Shown here in pieces: positions 16,842 through 24,733 of a stretch of DNA of 64,000 nucleotides (position 1 is the stretch's first letter; each line of letters opens with the position of its first letter). The translations under genes and the position numbers were made by a program. Below the pieces are notes generated by a model that ran no database searches, was not told where the DNA came from, and saw nothing but the letters and a program-made list of their open reading frames with translations. Source of the stretch: JAEUIV01 sp033763795 (GTDB lineage Bacteria > Planctomycetota > Phycisphaerae > Phycisphaerales > UBA1924); NCBI GenBank assembly GCA_033763795.1, contig JANRJV010000032.1:1-64000 (forward strand), given 5' to 3'.

Positions 16842-18317
16842 TCATCGGATCCACGCTCCGCTGAGCCTGAGGGCGCGGTCTCCCCCGCCGCCGGCCTGCT
16901 CGGTCCAGTTGATGCTGGCGCCTGGGGCGTTCTGGAGGGCGAGCCGGATCTCTTCGCCGGTGCGGCGGTCGGGGACGGAGAGCTGCACGACGCTGTTGGC
17001 GCGGGAGTCGAAGGAGATCTGCGTGATGGTGGCGCCCTCGAACCTGGAGACGGCCTCGGTGAGGCGGCGGAGCTCCTGGAAGATGGGCTTTGGGGCGGGG
17101 GGGAGCTTGGGGGGCTCGCGGCGCTGGAGCTCGACGAGGCGCGACTCGAGGGCCTTGACCATGTTGCGGGTCTGCGTGAGCTTGGGGTCGTCGAGGTTGG
17201 CGACGATCTCGACGGCCTGCTGGCGGATCTCCGCTTCGGCGCCGTCGAGGGCGCCAGCGGCGCGGCCGAAACGGTGGCCCACGGAGGCGATGGCGCCCGC
17301 GAGGAGCACGAGCGCGGCGGCGGCCCAGCGGTACTGCGCGCGGACGGCGCGGGTCGGGCGCGAGCTGAGGCTGGTGAGGCTGAGCGTCGGGTCGTCGCGG
17401 TCGATGGCGGCGGGGGCGGCGGCGAGGCGGGCGAGCGTCTGCGTGACGACGTCGTGGGCGGGCTCGACGGCGAGCTCGGCCTGGGGCCAGCGCTGCGCGA
17501 GGCCGGGTCTGAGCGCGGCGGCCTCGGCGCCGAGCAGGCGGATGCGCGCGGGCGAGGCGCCCAGCTGCGCGGCCCACGAGAGCCAGTCGAGCGAGAGCCG
17601 GCGCTCGAGGGAGTCGGTGCGCTGGGCGGTGTCGGGGGGTTCGGCGGCGGCGGCGGGCTCGGCGGTCCTGCCCGTGAAGACCGAGCCGCCCGCGACGAGG
17701 GCCGGGCCGCGGCGCCAGACCCAGAGGAGGCGGTCGTCGCGCCGGGCGATCTCGGCTGAGAGCGGGGGCGCGGCGGGGGCGTCTCCGGGCGCGGCCCAGG
17801 CGAGGGCGAGGGCGTGCCAGAGCGAGAGGACGGCGTCGGCGCGGACGCCGCGGGCGTCGAGCTCGTCGAGCCAGATGCGGACGAGCGAGACGGGCATGCC
17901 CAGGACGGCGGCGCCGCGCGCCTCGGGCGCCTGAGCGGGCTTCTTGCCCCGGAGCGAGGCGAAGGGCGGGGCGGCGGGGAGCTTCTCGGGCTTGGCCAGT
18001 CGCTGCACGCTGCCGGCGGAGAAGCGGTCGCCCCAGTCCTGCGCCGAGGCGCGCAGCGCGGCGGCGAGCACGGGCTCCTGCGTGCCGGGGGCCTTGAGCC
18101 AGACGCACATCGCCTGATCGACGTCGATCACGGCGGCGGCGAGGCGGCGGCGCGACTTCGCGGCGACCCACTCGGCGGCGGCGGCGGCGCGCTCCCGCAG
18201 CGCGATGACGGGGTCCGCGTCGGGGGAGAGCGCGTGCGCGGCCCACTGCTCGCTCGACGATTCGTCGGCGAGCACCACTCGCGAAAGATCGGGGCTGACG
18301 AGACAGACCTGGGCCAT
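16842..18317 (-). CDS. GspL-like (PilM-PilN-like) T2SS assembly platform protein
   Basis: 491 residues. The first 300 or so residues form an actin-like/PilM-type cytoplasmic region, beginning QVCLVSPDLSRVVLAD. One transmembrane helix sits near residue 330 (AAAALVLLAGAIASVGH). A coiled segment (KALESRLVELQRREPPK) and a periplasmic PilN-like alpha/beta domain follow. GspL links the GspE ATPase to the inner-membrane platform, and the fused PilM+PilN layout is characteristic. It lies 9 bp after the GspC-like gene and 13 bp before the GspM-like gene. There are long Ala/Pro-rich linkers. Assignment rests on domain layout and operon order. Confidence 0.7.
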   Translation of the reverse strand: MAQVCLVSPDLSRVVLADESSSEQWAAHALSPDADPVIALRERAAAAAEWVAAKSRRRLAAAVIDVDQAMCVWLKAPGTQEPVLAAALRASAQDWGDRFSAGSVQRLAKPEKLPAAPPFASLRGKKPAQAPEARGAAVLGMPVSLVRIWLDELDARGVRADAVLSLWHALALAWAAPGDAPAAPPLSAEIARRDDRLLWVWRRGPALVAGGSVFTGRTAEPAAAAEPPDTAQRTDSLERRLSLDWLSWAAQLGASPARIRLLGAEAAALRPGLAQRWPQAELAVEPAHDVVTQTLARLAAAPAAIDRDDPTLSLTSLSSRPTRAVRAQYRWAAAALVLLAGAIASVGHRFGRAAGALDGAEAEIRQQAVEIVANLDDPKLTQTRNMVKALESRLVELQRREPPKLPPAPKPIFQELRRLTEAVSRFEGATITQISFDSRANSVVQLSVPDRRTGEEIRLALQNAPGASINWTEQAGGGGDRALRLSGAWIR

Positions 18318-18326
18318 GGTCCGGGG

Positions 18327-18902
18327 CTACCTCATCGTGCGCGGATCGCCCAGGCGTTCGACGAGCGGGTTGATCGCCACGCCGGGCTCGTAGGCGATGC
18401 GCTCTTCCTGACCGCGGCGGTCGATGACGACCGCTTCGGGAGTGATTTCCTTGACGACGATGAGCGGGCCCGCCTGATCGGTGTCGTCCACGAGGCGCTG
18501 GCCCTTGAAGATGAACTGGAGGCGGTCGCGCTTCATGATGAGGGCGGCGATGCCGCCGGGGCCCTGGATCTGGCCCCGGTACTGCCAGCCCAGGGGCACG
18601 AGGCCGACGGGGGCGGCCTGGGCGGCGGCTTCGGGTGCGGCGGTCTCGGCGGGCTGTGCTTCGGCGACGGGGGACTTTTCGGTGAGTTGGTCGAGGGTGC
18701 CGGCGAGCTGGGTCCAGGGCTCGGGGGTGATGACGGCCTCGGGGGGGATCTCGGCTTTTTTGGGGGGCGGCGGGGGCGGGAAGGGAGCGGCCGAGCCGGC
18801 GGAGCCGGCGGACGGCGGGCCGGGCATGGGGACGAGCCACGCGACCGCCAGCAGGGCGAGAGCCCCGAGGGTGAGCATGGGCATGGTCCATCCGGTCTTC
18901 AT
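18327..18902 (-). CDS. GspC/PilP-like T2SS inner-membrane protein
   Basis: 191 residues. An N-terminal helix (about residues 9-26, LTLGALALLAVAWLVPMPG) is followed by a Pro/Ala-rich linker of about 75 residues containing PPPPPP. A C-terminal beta-rich domain then includes GWQYRGQIQGPGGIAALI and ERIAYEPG. This is the GspC/PilP homology-region layout, which reaches across the periplasm to the secretin GspD. A 75-bp gap separates it from gspK upstream. In most T2SS operons gspC comes first; here it sits next to the L- and M-like genes. Confidence 0.68.
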   Translation of the reverse strand: MKTGWTMPMLTLGALALLAVAWLVPMPGPPSAGSAGSAAPFPPPPPPKKAEIPPEAVITPEPWTQLAGTLDQLTEKSPVAEAQPAETAAPEAAAQAAPVGLVPLGWQYRGQIQGPGGIAALIMKRDRLQFIFKGQRLVDDTDQAGPLIVVKEITPEAVVIDRRGQEERIAYEPGVAINPLVERLGDPRTMR

Positions 18903-18977
18903 CCGACGCGGGTCTCCGTGGGTTTCCCGTCTCTCATCTTCGGCCAGACTAGCGGCCCGACGCGACCGGGAAGGCCC

Positions 18978-19808
18978 CTAGAGCCCTCGGCTTTCAACGT
19001 CCGTGAAGAACGTGCGCTGGGCCTCGGCGTCGCTGACGGGCCGCCACTCGTAGAGCGTGCTCATGTTGCCACGCTTCTCGGCCAGAATGGTGTACCGGTT
19101 GACGCGGTCCGGGTGCACGACTTCGACGTTCAGCCTCCAGATGGTGGGCTGGAAGGTGATGAACTGCTGGAGGGTCATGGCGAGGTTGGGCTCGACGTTG
19201 GCCCGCTCGAGGATCGCCTGGAGCTCCACGTCGTTCTGGACGCCTCGGTCCCGGGCTTCGCGCAGGGCGAGGGCGACCTCGGGATCGAAGCCTGCCATGG
19301 CGTCGATGACCTCGTCGGAGGCGGCGCGGAGGCTGATGTTCAGCGGGCCGGCGCTGCGGGTCAGTTCGGGGCGGCCCTCGGGGAGCCGGGCGAGCATGCC
19401 GATGAGCCAGCGGCGAGAGTTTTCGTCGGTGACTCCCTGGAGGTTGCGGAGGACGGAGCCTTGGCCGTCGAGGACGCTGATGAGGACGACGACGTCGTTC
19501 TCGAGGACGAGCCTGTGGGCGACTTCGCGGCTGGCGGCGAACTCGGCGAGCTTGCGGGCGTCGTTGCCGTCCTTGCCGCCGCGGTCGAGCCAGCTCCAGC
19601 AGTAGTCGCGCATGCCCAGGAGCTCGTGGTGCCGGCGGTAGCCGTCGAGCTGTCGTTCGACGATGGCGGTGTGGGTGTAGGCGCGCTGGAGCCCGACGGC
19701 GAGGGTGAGCGTGGCGATGCCCAGCATCATGAGGACCATGAGGAAGGCGAAGCCCCGGCGGGCGCGTGCGCCGCGCGGAGGGTGCGGGTGGGAGTGCGCG
19801 GGGGTCAT
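18978..19808 (-). CDS. gspK: GspK-like minor pseudopilin
   Basis: 276 residues. The prepilin-like signal is ARRGFAFLMVLMMLGIATLT. As is usual for GspK, the Glu normally at position +5 of the mature protein is absent (FAFLM). The large alpha-helical periplasmic domain expected of GspK follows, with a SAM-like stretch (ASDEVIDAMAGFDPEVALAL). ATG 19808 overlaps the gspJ stop by 4 nt (ATGA). GspK caps the pseudopilus tip with GspI and GspJ. The upstream in-frame extension is Arg/Pro-rich shadow sequence and is rejected. Confidence 0.82.
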   Translation of the reverse strand: MTPAHSHPHPPRGARARRGFAFLMVLMMLGIATLTLAVGLQRAYTHTAIVERQLDGYRRHHELLGMRDYCWSWLDRGGKDGNDARKLAEFAASREVAHRLVLENDVVVLISVLDGQGSVLRNLQGVTDENSRRWLIGMLARLPEGRPELTRSAGPLNISLRAASDEVIDAMAGFDPEVALALREARDRGVQNDVELQAILERANVEPNLAMTLQQFITFQPTIWRLNVEVVHPDRVNRYTILAEKRGNMSTLYEWRPVSDAEAQRTFFTDVESRGL

Positions 19809-20659
19809 TGGCCGGGCTCCGATGCGGCGGCGTCGAAGAGCCAGTCGGCGTACCCGCCGTCGGCGGTCCAGAGGACGAGGCGGACGGCGATGGGGTAGTA
19901 CTCCTTGAGATAGGCGGCGTAGACGTCGACCCACTGGTCGCCGTGACGGCGGCGGGGGAGGACGAACCACTCGACGCGCGTGAGGTTGCGGACGAGTGTG
20001 ACGCGGGGGCCGGGGGGCTCCAGGGAACGCCAGCAGAGCATGAGGGTGCCGACGTCGGGCTCGGGGACGGTCTCGAAGACGCCGCGGACAGGGAGGAACT
20101 GCTCGGCTTTCAGGGTGGTCTCGTCGCCGTCGACGCGGCCGCCGGGGATGGGCGACTCCATGAGCTTCACTTCGAGGGCGGGGAGGACGAGGCCGCCCGC
20201 GCTGCTCGCGTCGAAGTAGAGCTCGAAGTTGGGCCGGTCGGACTGCGAGCTGGCGAGCTCGCGTGCGAGCTCGGCGTCTCCCGTGACGGAGGCGATGAGG
20301 TCGGTGAGCTCGGACTGGGCCTCGGACTGGGCCTGGGCGGCGGCGGCTTCCTTCTCGTCGGCGGACTGCTGTTCGGCGGCGCCGCCCGCTTCCTCGGCCT
20401 GTTTGTCGTCGGGCTCGGTGAGCTGGGCCGGGGCGGGCTTGACGGGGGCGGCGGCGACGAGCGAGCGCATGGCGCGGCGGACGATCTGCTGGGTGGCGGC
20501 GAGCTCGCCCGCGTCCTCGAACTCGACGGAGAGCTGCTTGTCGGACTGGAGCATGACGCCGAAGAGCGACATGGAGCCGGCGATGACGAGCGCAGAGAGC
20601 ATGAGGGCCAGCAGGAGCTCGACGACCGTGAAGCCCCGGGGCCGGCGGGGGGCGTTCAC
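19805..20659 (-). CDS. gspJ: GspJ-like minor pseudopilin
   Basis: 284 residues from GTG 20659, whose GTGA overlaps the gspI stop. The prepilin signal is RPRGFTVVELLLALMLSAL, cleaved before FTVVE. The protein is longer than typical GspJ (about 200 residues) because of an insert near residues 80-130 that is rich in Ala, Glu and Gln (KQAEEAGGAAEQQSADEKEA), probably a disordered or coiled arm. The C-terminal half has the WFVLPRR and DWLFDA segments of a beta-rich pilin head. The J designation rests on size and on position between I and K. Confidence 0.75.
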   Translation of the reverse strand: MNAPRRPRGFTVVELLLALMLSALVIAGSMSLFGVMLQSDKQLSVEFEDAGELAATQQIVRRAMRSLVAAAPVKPAPAQLTEPDDKQAEEAGGAAEQQSADEKEAAAAQAQSEAQSELTDLIASVTGDAELARELASSQSDRPNFELYFDASSAGGLVLPALEVKLMESPIPGGRVDGDETTLKAEQFLPVRGVFETVPEPDVGTLMLCWRSLEPPGPRVTLVRNLTRVEWFVLPRRRHGDQWVDVYAAYLKEYYPIAVRLVLWTADGGYADWLFDAAASEPGQ

Positions 20660-21213
20660 TTGGCGCCGCCGTTCTGGCCGCCGCGGGCCTTCTCGGCCTG
20701 CTCGATCTCCATGCGCTGGACCATCCTGAGGAGATATTCGAGCGAGGCGTCCTCGTCGCGGCCCGAGATGGGGTTGTAGATGCGCTCGAGGGTGGCGACC
20801 GGGCTGAGGGCGTTGATGACGGGGTTGCCCGGGTCGTCGAGATAGACCTCGACGGTAACGCGGTTGAGCATGGCCGGGAGCGACTCTTCGACGGAGAGCT
20901 GCCCGCTCTGGCGTGCGCGGCGGCGGCCCAGGTTGGCGGCGGCGCCCTCCTCCTGCACGAGAACCTCTTCGCGCATGGCGTAGCGATAGAAGCTCGATCC
21001 CTGCTGGATGGGTCGGTCGGAGGGGGGCAGGATGTCGGGGTTGTCGAGGTACTGGGCGACGACGCGGTGAGCGACTTCCATGCCGTTGAGCTTGTGGCGC
21101 TCTCGGGCGGCGGATCCTTGCAGGAACGAGACGCCGCCTATGAGCAGCGCGGCGAGTGCGCACAGAAGCGCGGTGGCGATAATGACTTCGATGAAGGTCA
21201 GCCCGCGGCGCAC
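20656..21213 (-). CDS. gspI: GspI-like minor pseudopilin
   Basis: 185 residues from GTG 21213, with AGGAG 6 nt upstream. The prepilin signal is very short, MRRGLTFIEVIIATALLCAL, with Leu rather than Phe at mature position 1 (GLTFIEV), so Glu falls at +5. Minor pseudopilins of the GspI/GspV type tend to have such signals and a small alpha/beta head. It couples to gspJ through a 4-nt overlap and starts 19 bp after gspG. Its C-terminal 40 residues are charged and helical (LEYLLRMVQRMEIEQAEKAR), an extension not typical of GspI. Confidence 0.75.
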   Translation of the reverse strand: MRRGLTFIEVIIATALLCALAALLIGGVSFLQGSAARERHKLNGMEVAHRVVAQYLDNPDILPPSDRPIQQGSSFYRYAMREEVLVQEEGAAANLGRRRARQSGQLSVEESLPAMLNRVTVEVYLDDPGNPVINALSPVATLERIYNPISGRDEDASLEYLLRMVQRMEIEQAEKARGGQNGGAK

Positions 21214-21232
21214 GGGGCGCTCCTGTTGGTTG

Positions 21233-21649
21233 TCACTCGTTCTCGGGCTCCATGCGGATATCGTCGGCGGTGCCGGGGAGGCCGTCGCCGCCGTAGCTGA
21301 TGAGCTCGTAGCCCGAGGGCTGGTTAGCGGTTGGCGAGTAGTAGTCGAACTCCTTGCCCCAGGAGTCTTTCGGGAGGTCCTGGAGCATCTTTTCCGAGAC
21401 GAGGATCTGCAGGCCGCTGGTGGTGTCGGGGTAGCTGCTGTAGGTGACGCGGTATTGCTGGAGGGCCTGGCGGATAATGCGCATCTGCGTCTCGGTGGTC
21501 TGCACGCGTGCGCGTTCGCCCGCGCCGACGAAGTTGAGCCCGACGACGGCGCCGAGGACGGCGATGATGACGAGCACGATCATGAGCTCGATGAGGGTGA
21601 AGGCTCGAGCGCCGGCGCGTGCGGGCCTGTTGAGTCGCGGGATGCGCAT
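21233..21649 (-). CDS. gspG: Major pseudopilin GspG
   Basis: 138 residues, the normal length. The prepilin signal ARAFTLIELMIVLVIIAVLG is followed by the canonical GspG head: an SSYPDTTSGLQIL segment, LPKDSWGKEFDYYSP, and the calcium-loop ending SYGGDGLPGTADDI. It polymerises into the T2SS pseudopilus that pushes substrates through the secretin. The motif set is strong, so this is the most secure pseudopilin of the operon. It is preceded by a 112-bp gap after gspF, enough room for a separate promoter or a processing site, though I saw no clear element. Confidence 0.93.
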   Translation of the reverse strand: MRIPRLNRPARAGARAFTLIELMIVLVIIAVLGAVVGLNFVGAGERARVQTTETQMRIIRQALQQYRVTYSSYPDTTSGLQILVSEKMLQDLPKDSWGKEFDYYSPTANQPSGYELISYGGDGLPGTADDIRMEPENE

Positions 21650-21761
21650 GATCGTCCGTCTCCAGTTCGCGGCGGGCGGCCCGCCGGTTGTGCCTCACGA
21701 AAGGGATCAATGTTAGCCCCGCGGCCGGTGCGGCGGGGGTTTCCGGGCGGTGATACCGGCG

Positions 21762-22958
21762 TCAGCCCGCGCCGCTGCGGAAGGTGAGCATGGGGATGGC
21801 GATGGCGAGGATGAGCGGGCCGATGAGCATGAACATCATGACGATGGCGAGGGGCTCCAGCAGCGAGAGGAGGCGTGCGGAGCGGACGTCGACCTCGTCG
21901 GCCATGTCCTGCGAGAGGCCGTCGAAGGCGCTGTCGAGATCTCCCGCGCGTTCGGCGGCGATGAGGAGGCGTCGCGTGGCGAGGGGGAGGTCGGTGACCT
22001 TCTCGACGAGAGTCCGCCAGAGGCCGCCCTCGACGAGCCCGCGCTGCAGGGCCAGCAGCTGCTCTCTGAGCCTGGGGGCGGAGATGACGCCCGCGGAGGT
22101 GGCCAGCGCGTCGGCGAGGGGGACGCCCGACTTGACCATGGCCGCCATCACGCTGAAGAAGCGCGTCATCTCGACCGTGAGCAGGAGCGAGGCGACGGCG
22201 GGGACCGAGCGCAGGGCGCGCATGAGCGCGGCGCCGAGACGCTTGCGCGCCAGCACGACCGCCACGACGGCGCCCACGATGATGAGGAGCGTGAGCCCGA
22301 GGTTGGCGCGCATCCACACGCCCAGCGAGAAGACGGCCTGCGAGTAGGCGTTGGGGGTGGTGCGCATCTGGCGGAGCTGGTCCGCGATCATGGGGACGAG
22401 GAAGACCAGCAGGCAGAAGAAGATGACGGCGGCGATGGAGCAGACGACTGCGGGGTAGATGAGGACGGTGACGGCCTTGCCCCGGATGCTGAGGCGGCGG
22501 CGCGCGGAGGCGGCGAGGCGCCTGGCGGAGCCGGCGACGTCGCCCGTGCGTTCGGCGGCGCGGTAGACCGAGAGGGTGACCTCGTCGAAGGTGCCGGAGG
22601 TCCGGCAGGCGTCGCTGAAGCTGGCGCCGGCGGCGACGAGGTCGCGGAGATTCATGACGCGGGCGCGGCTGGCGGGCTTCACGACGGTGGCCGCGACTTC
22701 CAGGGCGTCGACGAGCGGCACGCCCCGCGAGAGCAGGGTCGCGAGCTGCTCGTTGAGCGCTGCTTCGTCCGCCAGCGGGAGGCGCGGCGTCGCGGAGGGC
22801 TTGAGGGGCAGGCGCCAGGCCTTCAGCAGGACGAGCTGCTCGCGCCGGAGATCGTCGGCGAGCGTCGCCTCGTTGGAGGCGGCGCGCAGGCCCATCTTCG
22901 TGGCCCCCGCGGGGGTCATGGCCCGGAAGAAGAACTGGGAGGTGGAGAGCGTGGACAC
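21762..22958 (-). CDS. gspF: T2SS inner-membrane platform protein GspF
   Basis: 398 residues from GTG 22958. This start is chosen because the sequence after it, STSQFFFRAMTPAGATKMGL, matches the usual GspF/PilC beginning (short strand, R-A, then a G-rich turn); ATG 22919 would remove that. Two GspF repeats are visible, each with helices and a conserved E-x-A-G-D-type turn (YRAAERTGDVAGSA and LIAAERAGDLDSAF). Transmembrane segments lie near residues 170-190, 220-240 and at the C terminus (IVMMFMLIGPLILAIAIPML). GspF anchors the GspE ATPase to the membrane. It follows gspE by 41 bp. Confidence 0.92.
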   Translation of the reverse strand: MSTLSTSQFFFRAMTPAGATKMGLRAASNEATLADDLRREQLVLLKAWRLPLKPSATPRLPLADEAALNEQLATLLSRGVPLVDALEVAATVVKPASRARVMNLRDLVAAGASFSDACRTSGTFDEVTLSVYRAAERTGDVAGSARRLAASARRRLSIRGKAVTVLIYPAVVCSIAAVIFFCLLVFLVPMIADQLRQMRTTPNAYSQAVFSLGVWMRANLGLTLLIIVGAVVAVVLARKRLGAALMRALRSVPAVASLLLTVEMTRFFSVMAAMVKSGVPLADALATSAGVISAPRLREQLLALQRGLVEGGLWRTLVEKVTDLPLATRRLLIAAERAGDLDSAFDGLSQDMADEVDVRSARLLSLLEPLAIVMMFMLIGPLILAIAIPMLTFRSGAG

Positions 22959-22999
22959 GGGGCGTGTGGCGGCTGGTGGGGCGGGGGTTGGGTCGGCGC

Positions 23000-24721
23000 T
23001 CAGGCGAGGACGCGGCGCAGCTCGTTTTCCGTGGTGAGGTTGCGGGCGACTTTCTCCATGCCGTCTTCGAGCATGCCGCGCATGCCGTCCTTGACCGCCA
23101 GGGCGCGGATGGCGCGGGCGTCGGCGGTGGTCATGGTCATGCGGCGGATGTCGTCGGTCATGCGCATGATCTCGTAGATGGCGACGCGGCCTGAGTATCC
23201 CGAGCCGAAGCAGCGTTCGCAGCGGGCGTCGCCCTGGGCGCCCGAGCCCCGGCACTGGGAGCAGGTCTTGCGGAGCAGTCGCTGGGCCATGACGGCGAGG
23301 AGCGAGGAGCTGATGAGGTAGGGCTCGATGCCGATGTCCTGGAGGCGGCTGATGGCGCTGGGAGCGTCGTTGGTGTGGAGGGTTGCGAGGACGAGGTGGC
23401 CCGTGAGGGAGGCCTGGACGGCGAGCTGCGCGGTCTCGGCGTCGCGGATCTCGCCCACGAGGATGACGTCGGGGTCCTGGCGGAGGACGCTGCGGAGCCC
23501 GGCGGCGAAGGTCACGCCGCGCTTCACGTTGACCTGGATCTGCGCGATGCCCTCGAGGTGATACTCGACGGGGTCCTCGATGGTCATGACGTTCCGGCTG
23601 GCGCGGTCGACGCGTTCGAGGGCGGCGTAGAGGGTTGTGGTCTTGCCGCTGCCGGTGGGCCCGGTGACAAGGATCATGCCGTTGGGGCGGTTGATGAAGT
23701 CGACGAGCTCTTCCTGCATCTGGCGGGTCATGCCCAGCGAGTCGAGGTTGAGCTGGGTCTGGCTCTGGTCGAGGAGTCGGAGGACGAGGCGCTCGCCGAA
23801 GATGGTGGGGACGCAGGAGAAGCGGATGTCGATCTTGCGTGAGCCGATGCGGACGGTGGTCTGGCCGTCCTGCGGCGAGTGGCGGTTGGCGATGTCGAGC
23901 TCGGCCATGACCTTGAGGCGGGAGCTGATGGCGGGCGCGAGGGAGAGGGGCGGGCTGAAGGCGTCGACGAGCATGCCGTCGATGCGGAGGCGGATGACGA
24001 GCTTGTTCTCGAGCGGCTGGATGTGGATGTCGCTGGCGCGGCGCCGGAGCGCCTCGAAGAGGATCATGTTGACGAGGCGGATGACGGGGGTCTGGCGCGC
24101 GAGCTGGAGCAGGTCGGTGGCCTGTCCCAGGCTGCTGGCGGCCTTCTCGATGGCGCTCTCGTCGAGGGGGATGTCCTCGACGATCTCGGTGACGAGGTCC
24201 TGGCGCTGCTCGTAGCCGCGGTTGATGAGGTTGCCGACGGCGGCGCGGGGCGCGAGTGTGACCTCGACGGGCATCTCGAGCAGCCGCTCGATCATGGCGA
24301 AGACCGCGGGCTGGAGCGGCTGGGCGGTGGCGACGTGCATGACGTGGCCGTCGCTGCGGAGGCCGGCGACCTGGTGGCGCCGGGCGGCGGCGGCGGGGAT
24401 GCGCTCGTAGTAGCGTTCGGCGGAGTCGTGGGGCTTGGGGTCGGGGTCGAAGGCGAGCCCGAAGCGGCGTGCGAGCGTCTCGAGGGCGGAGTGCTCGTCG
24501 GTGGCGGCGCCGGAAAGCAGCACGTCCCACGGCTCGTCGTCGGCGCCGGCGAGTTCGGGGAAGCGGCGCAGATATTCAGCGCTCACTCCCAGCGGGGCAA
24601 AGAGCTCCGCGTGGCGGCGCGACGAGGCGTCCTCGACGGGGAGCGCGGCGTTTCCGGCGGGCGAGCCGTTGCGGGCGGCGCCGTTCTGCGGTTTGCCGGG
24701 TGTGCTGGAGGGGTCCGCCAT
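23000..24721 (-). CDS. gspE: T2SS assembly ATPase GspE
   Basis: 573 residues. The order is an N1E-type N-terminal domain, an N2 domain (SDIHIQPLENKLVIRLRIDG) and an ATPase core. The Walker A GPTGSGKTTT is near residues 355-364, with the Asp box TIEDPVEYHLEG, Walker B DPDVILVGEIRD and a His box LATLHTNDAPSA. A zinc-binding CM domain has two CxxC pairs (CSQC and CERC). It powers pseudopilus assembly from the cytoplasmic face. It starts 12 bp after gspD. It resembles the second ATPase at 51122-52747 in its core, but only this copy has the N1E domain and both CxxC pairs in a tight zinc loop. Confidence 0.95.
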   Translation of the reverse strand: MADPSSTPGKPQNGAARNGSPAGNAALPVEDASSRRHAELFAPLGVSAEYLRRFPELAGADDEPWDVLLSGAATDEHSALETLARRFGLAFDPDPKPHDSAERYYERIPAAAARRHQVAGLRSDGHVMHVATAQPLQPAVFAMIERLLEMPVEVTLAPRAAVGNLINRGYEQRQDLVTEIVEDIPLDESAIEKAASSLGQATDLLQLARQTPVIRLVNMILFEALRRRASDIHIQPLENKLVIRLRIDGMLVDAFSPPLSLAPAISSRLKVMAELDIANRHSPQDGQTTVRIGSRKIDIRFSCVPTIFGERLVLRLLDQSQTQLNLDSLGMTRQMQEELVDFINRPNGMILVTGPTGSGKTTTLYAALERVDRASRNVMTIEDPVEYHLEGIAQIQVNVKRGVTFAAGLRSVLRQDPDVILVGEIRDAETAQLAVQASLTGHLVLATLHTNDAPSAISRLQDIGIEPYLISSSLLAVMAQRLLRKTCSQCRGSGAQGDARCERCFGSGYSGRVAIYEIMRMTDDIRRMTMTTADARAIRALAVKDGMRGMLEDGMEKVARNLTTENELRRVLA

Positions 24722-24733
24722 CGGTCGTGAACC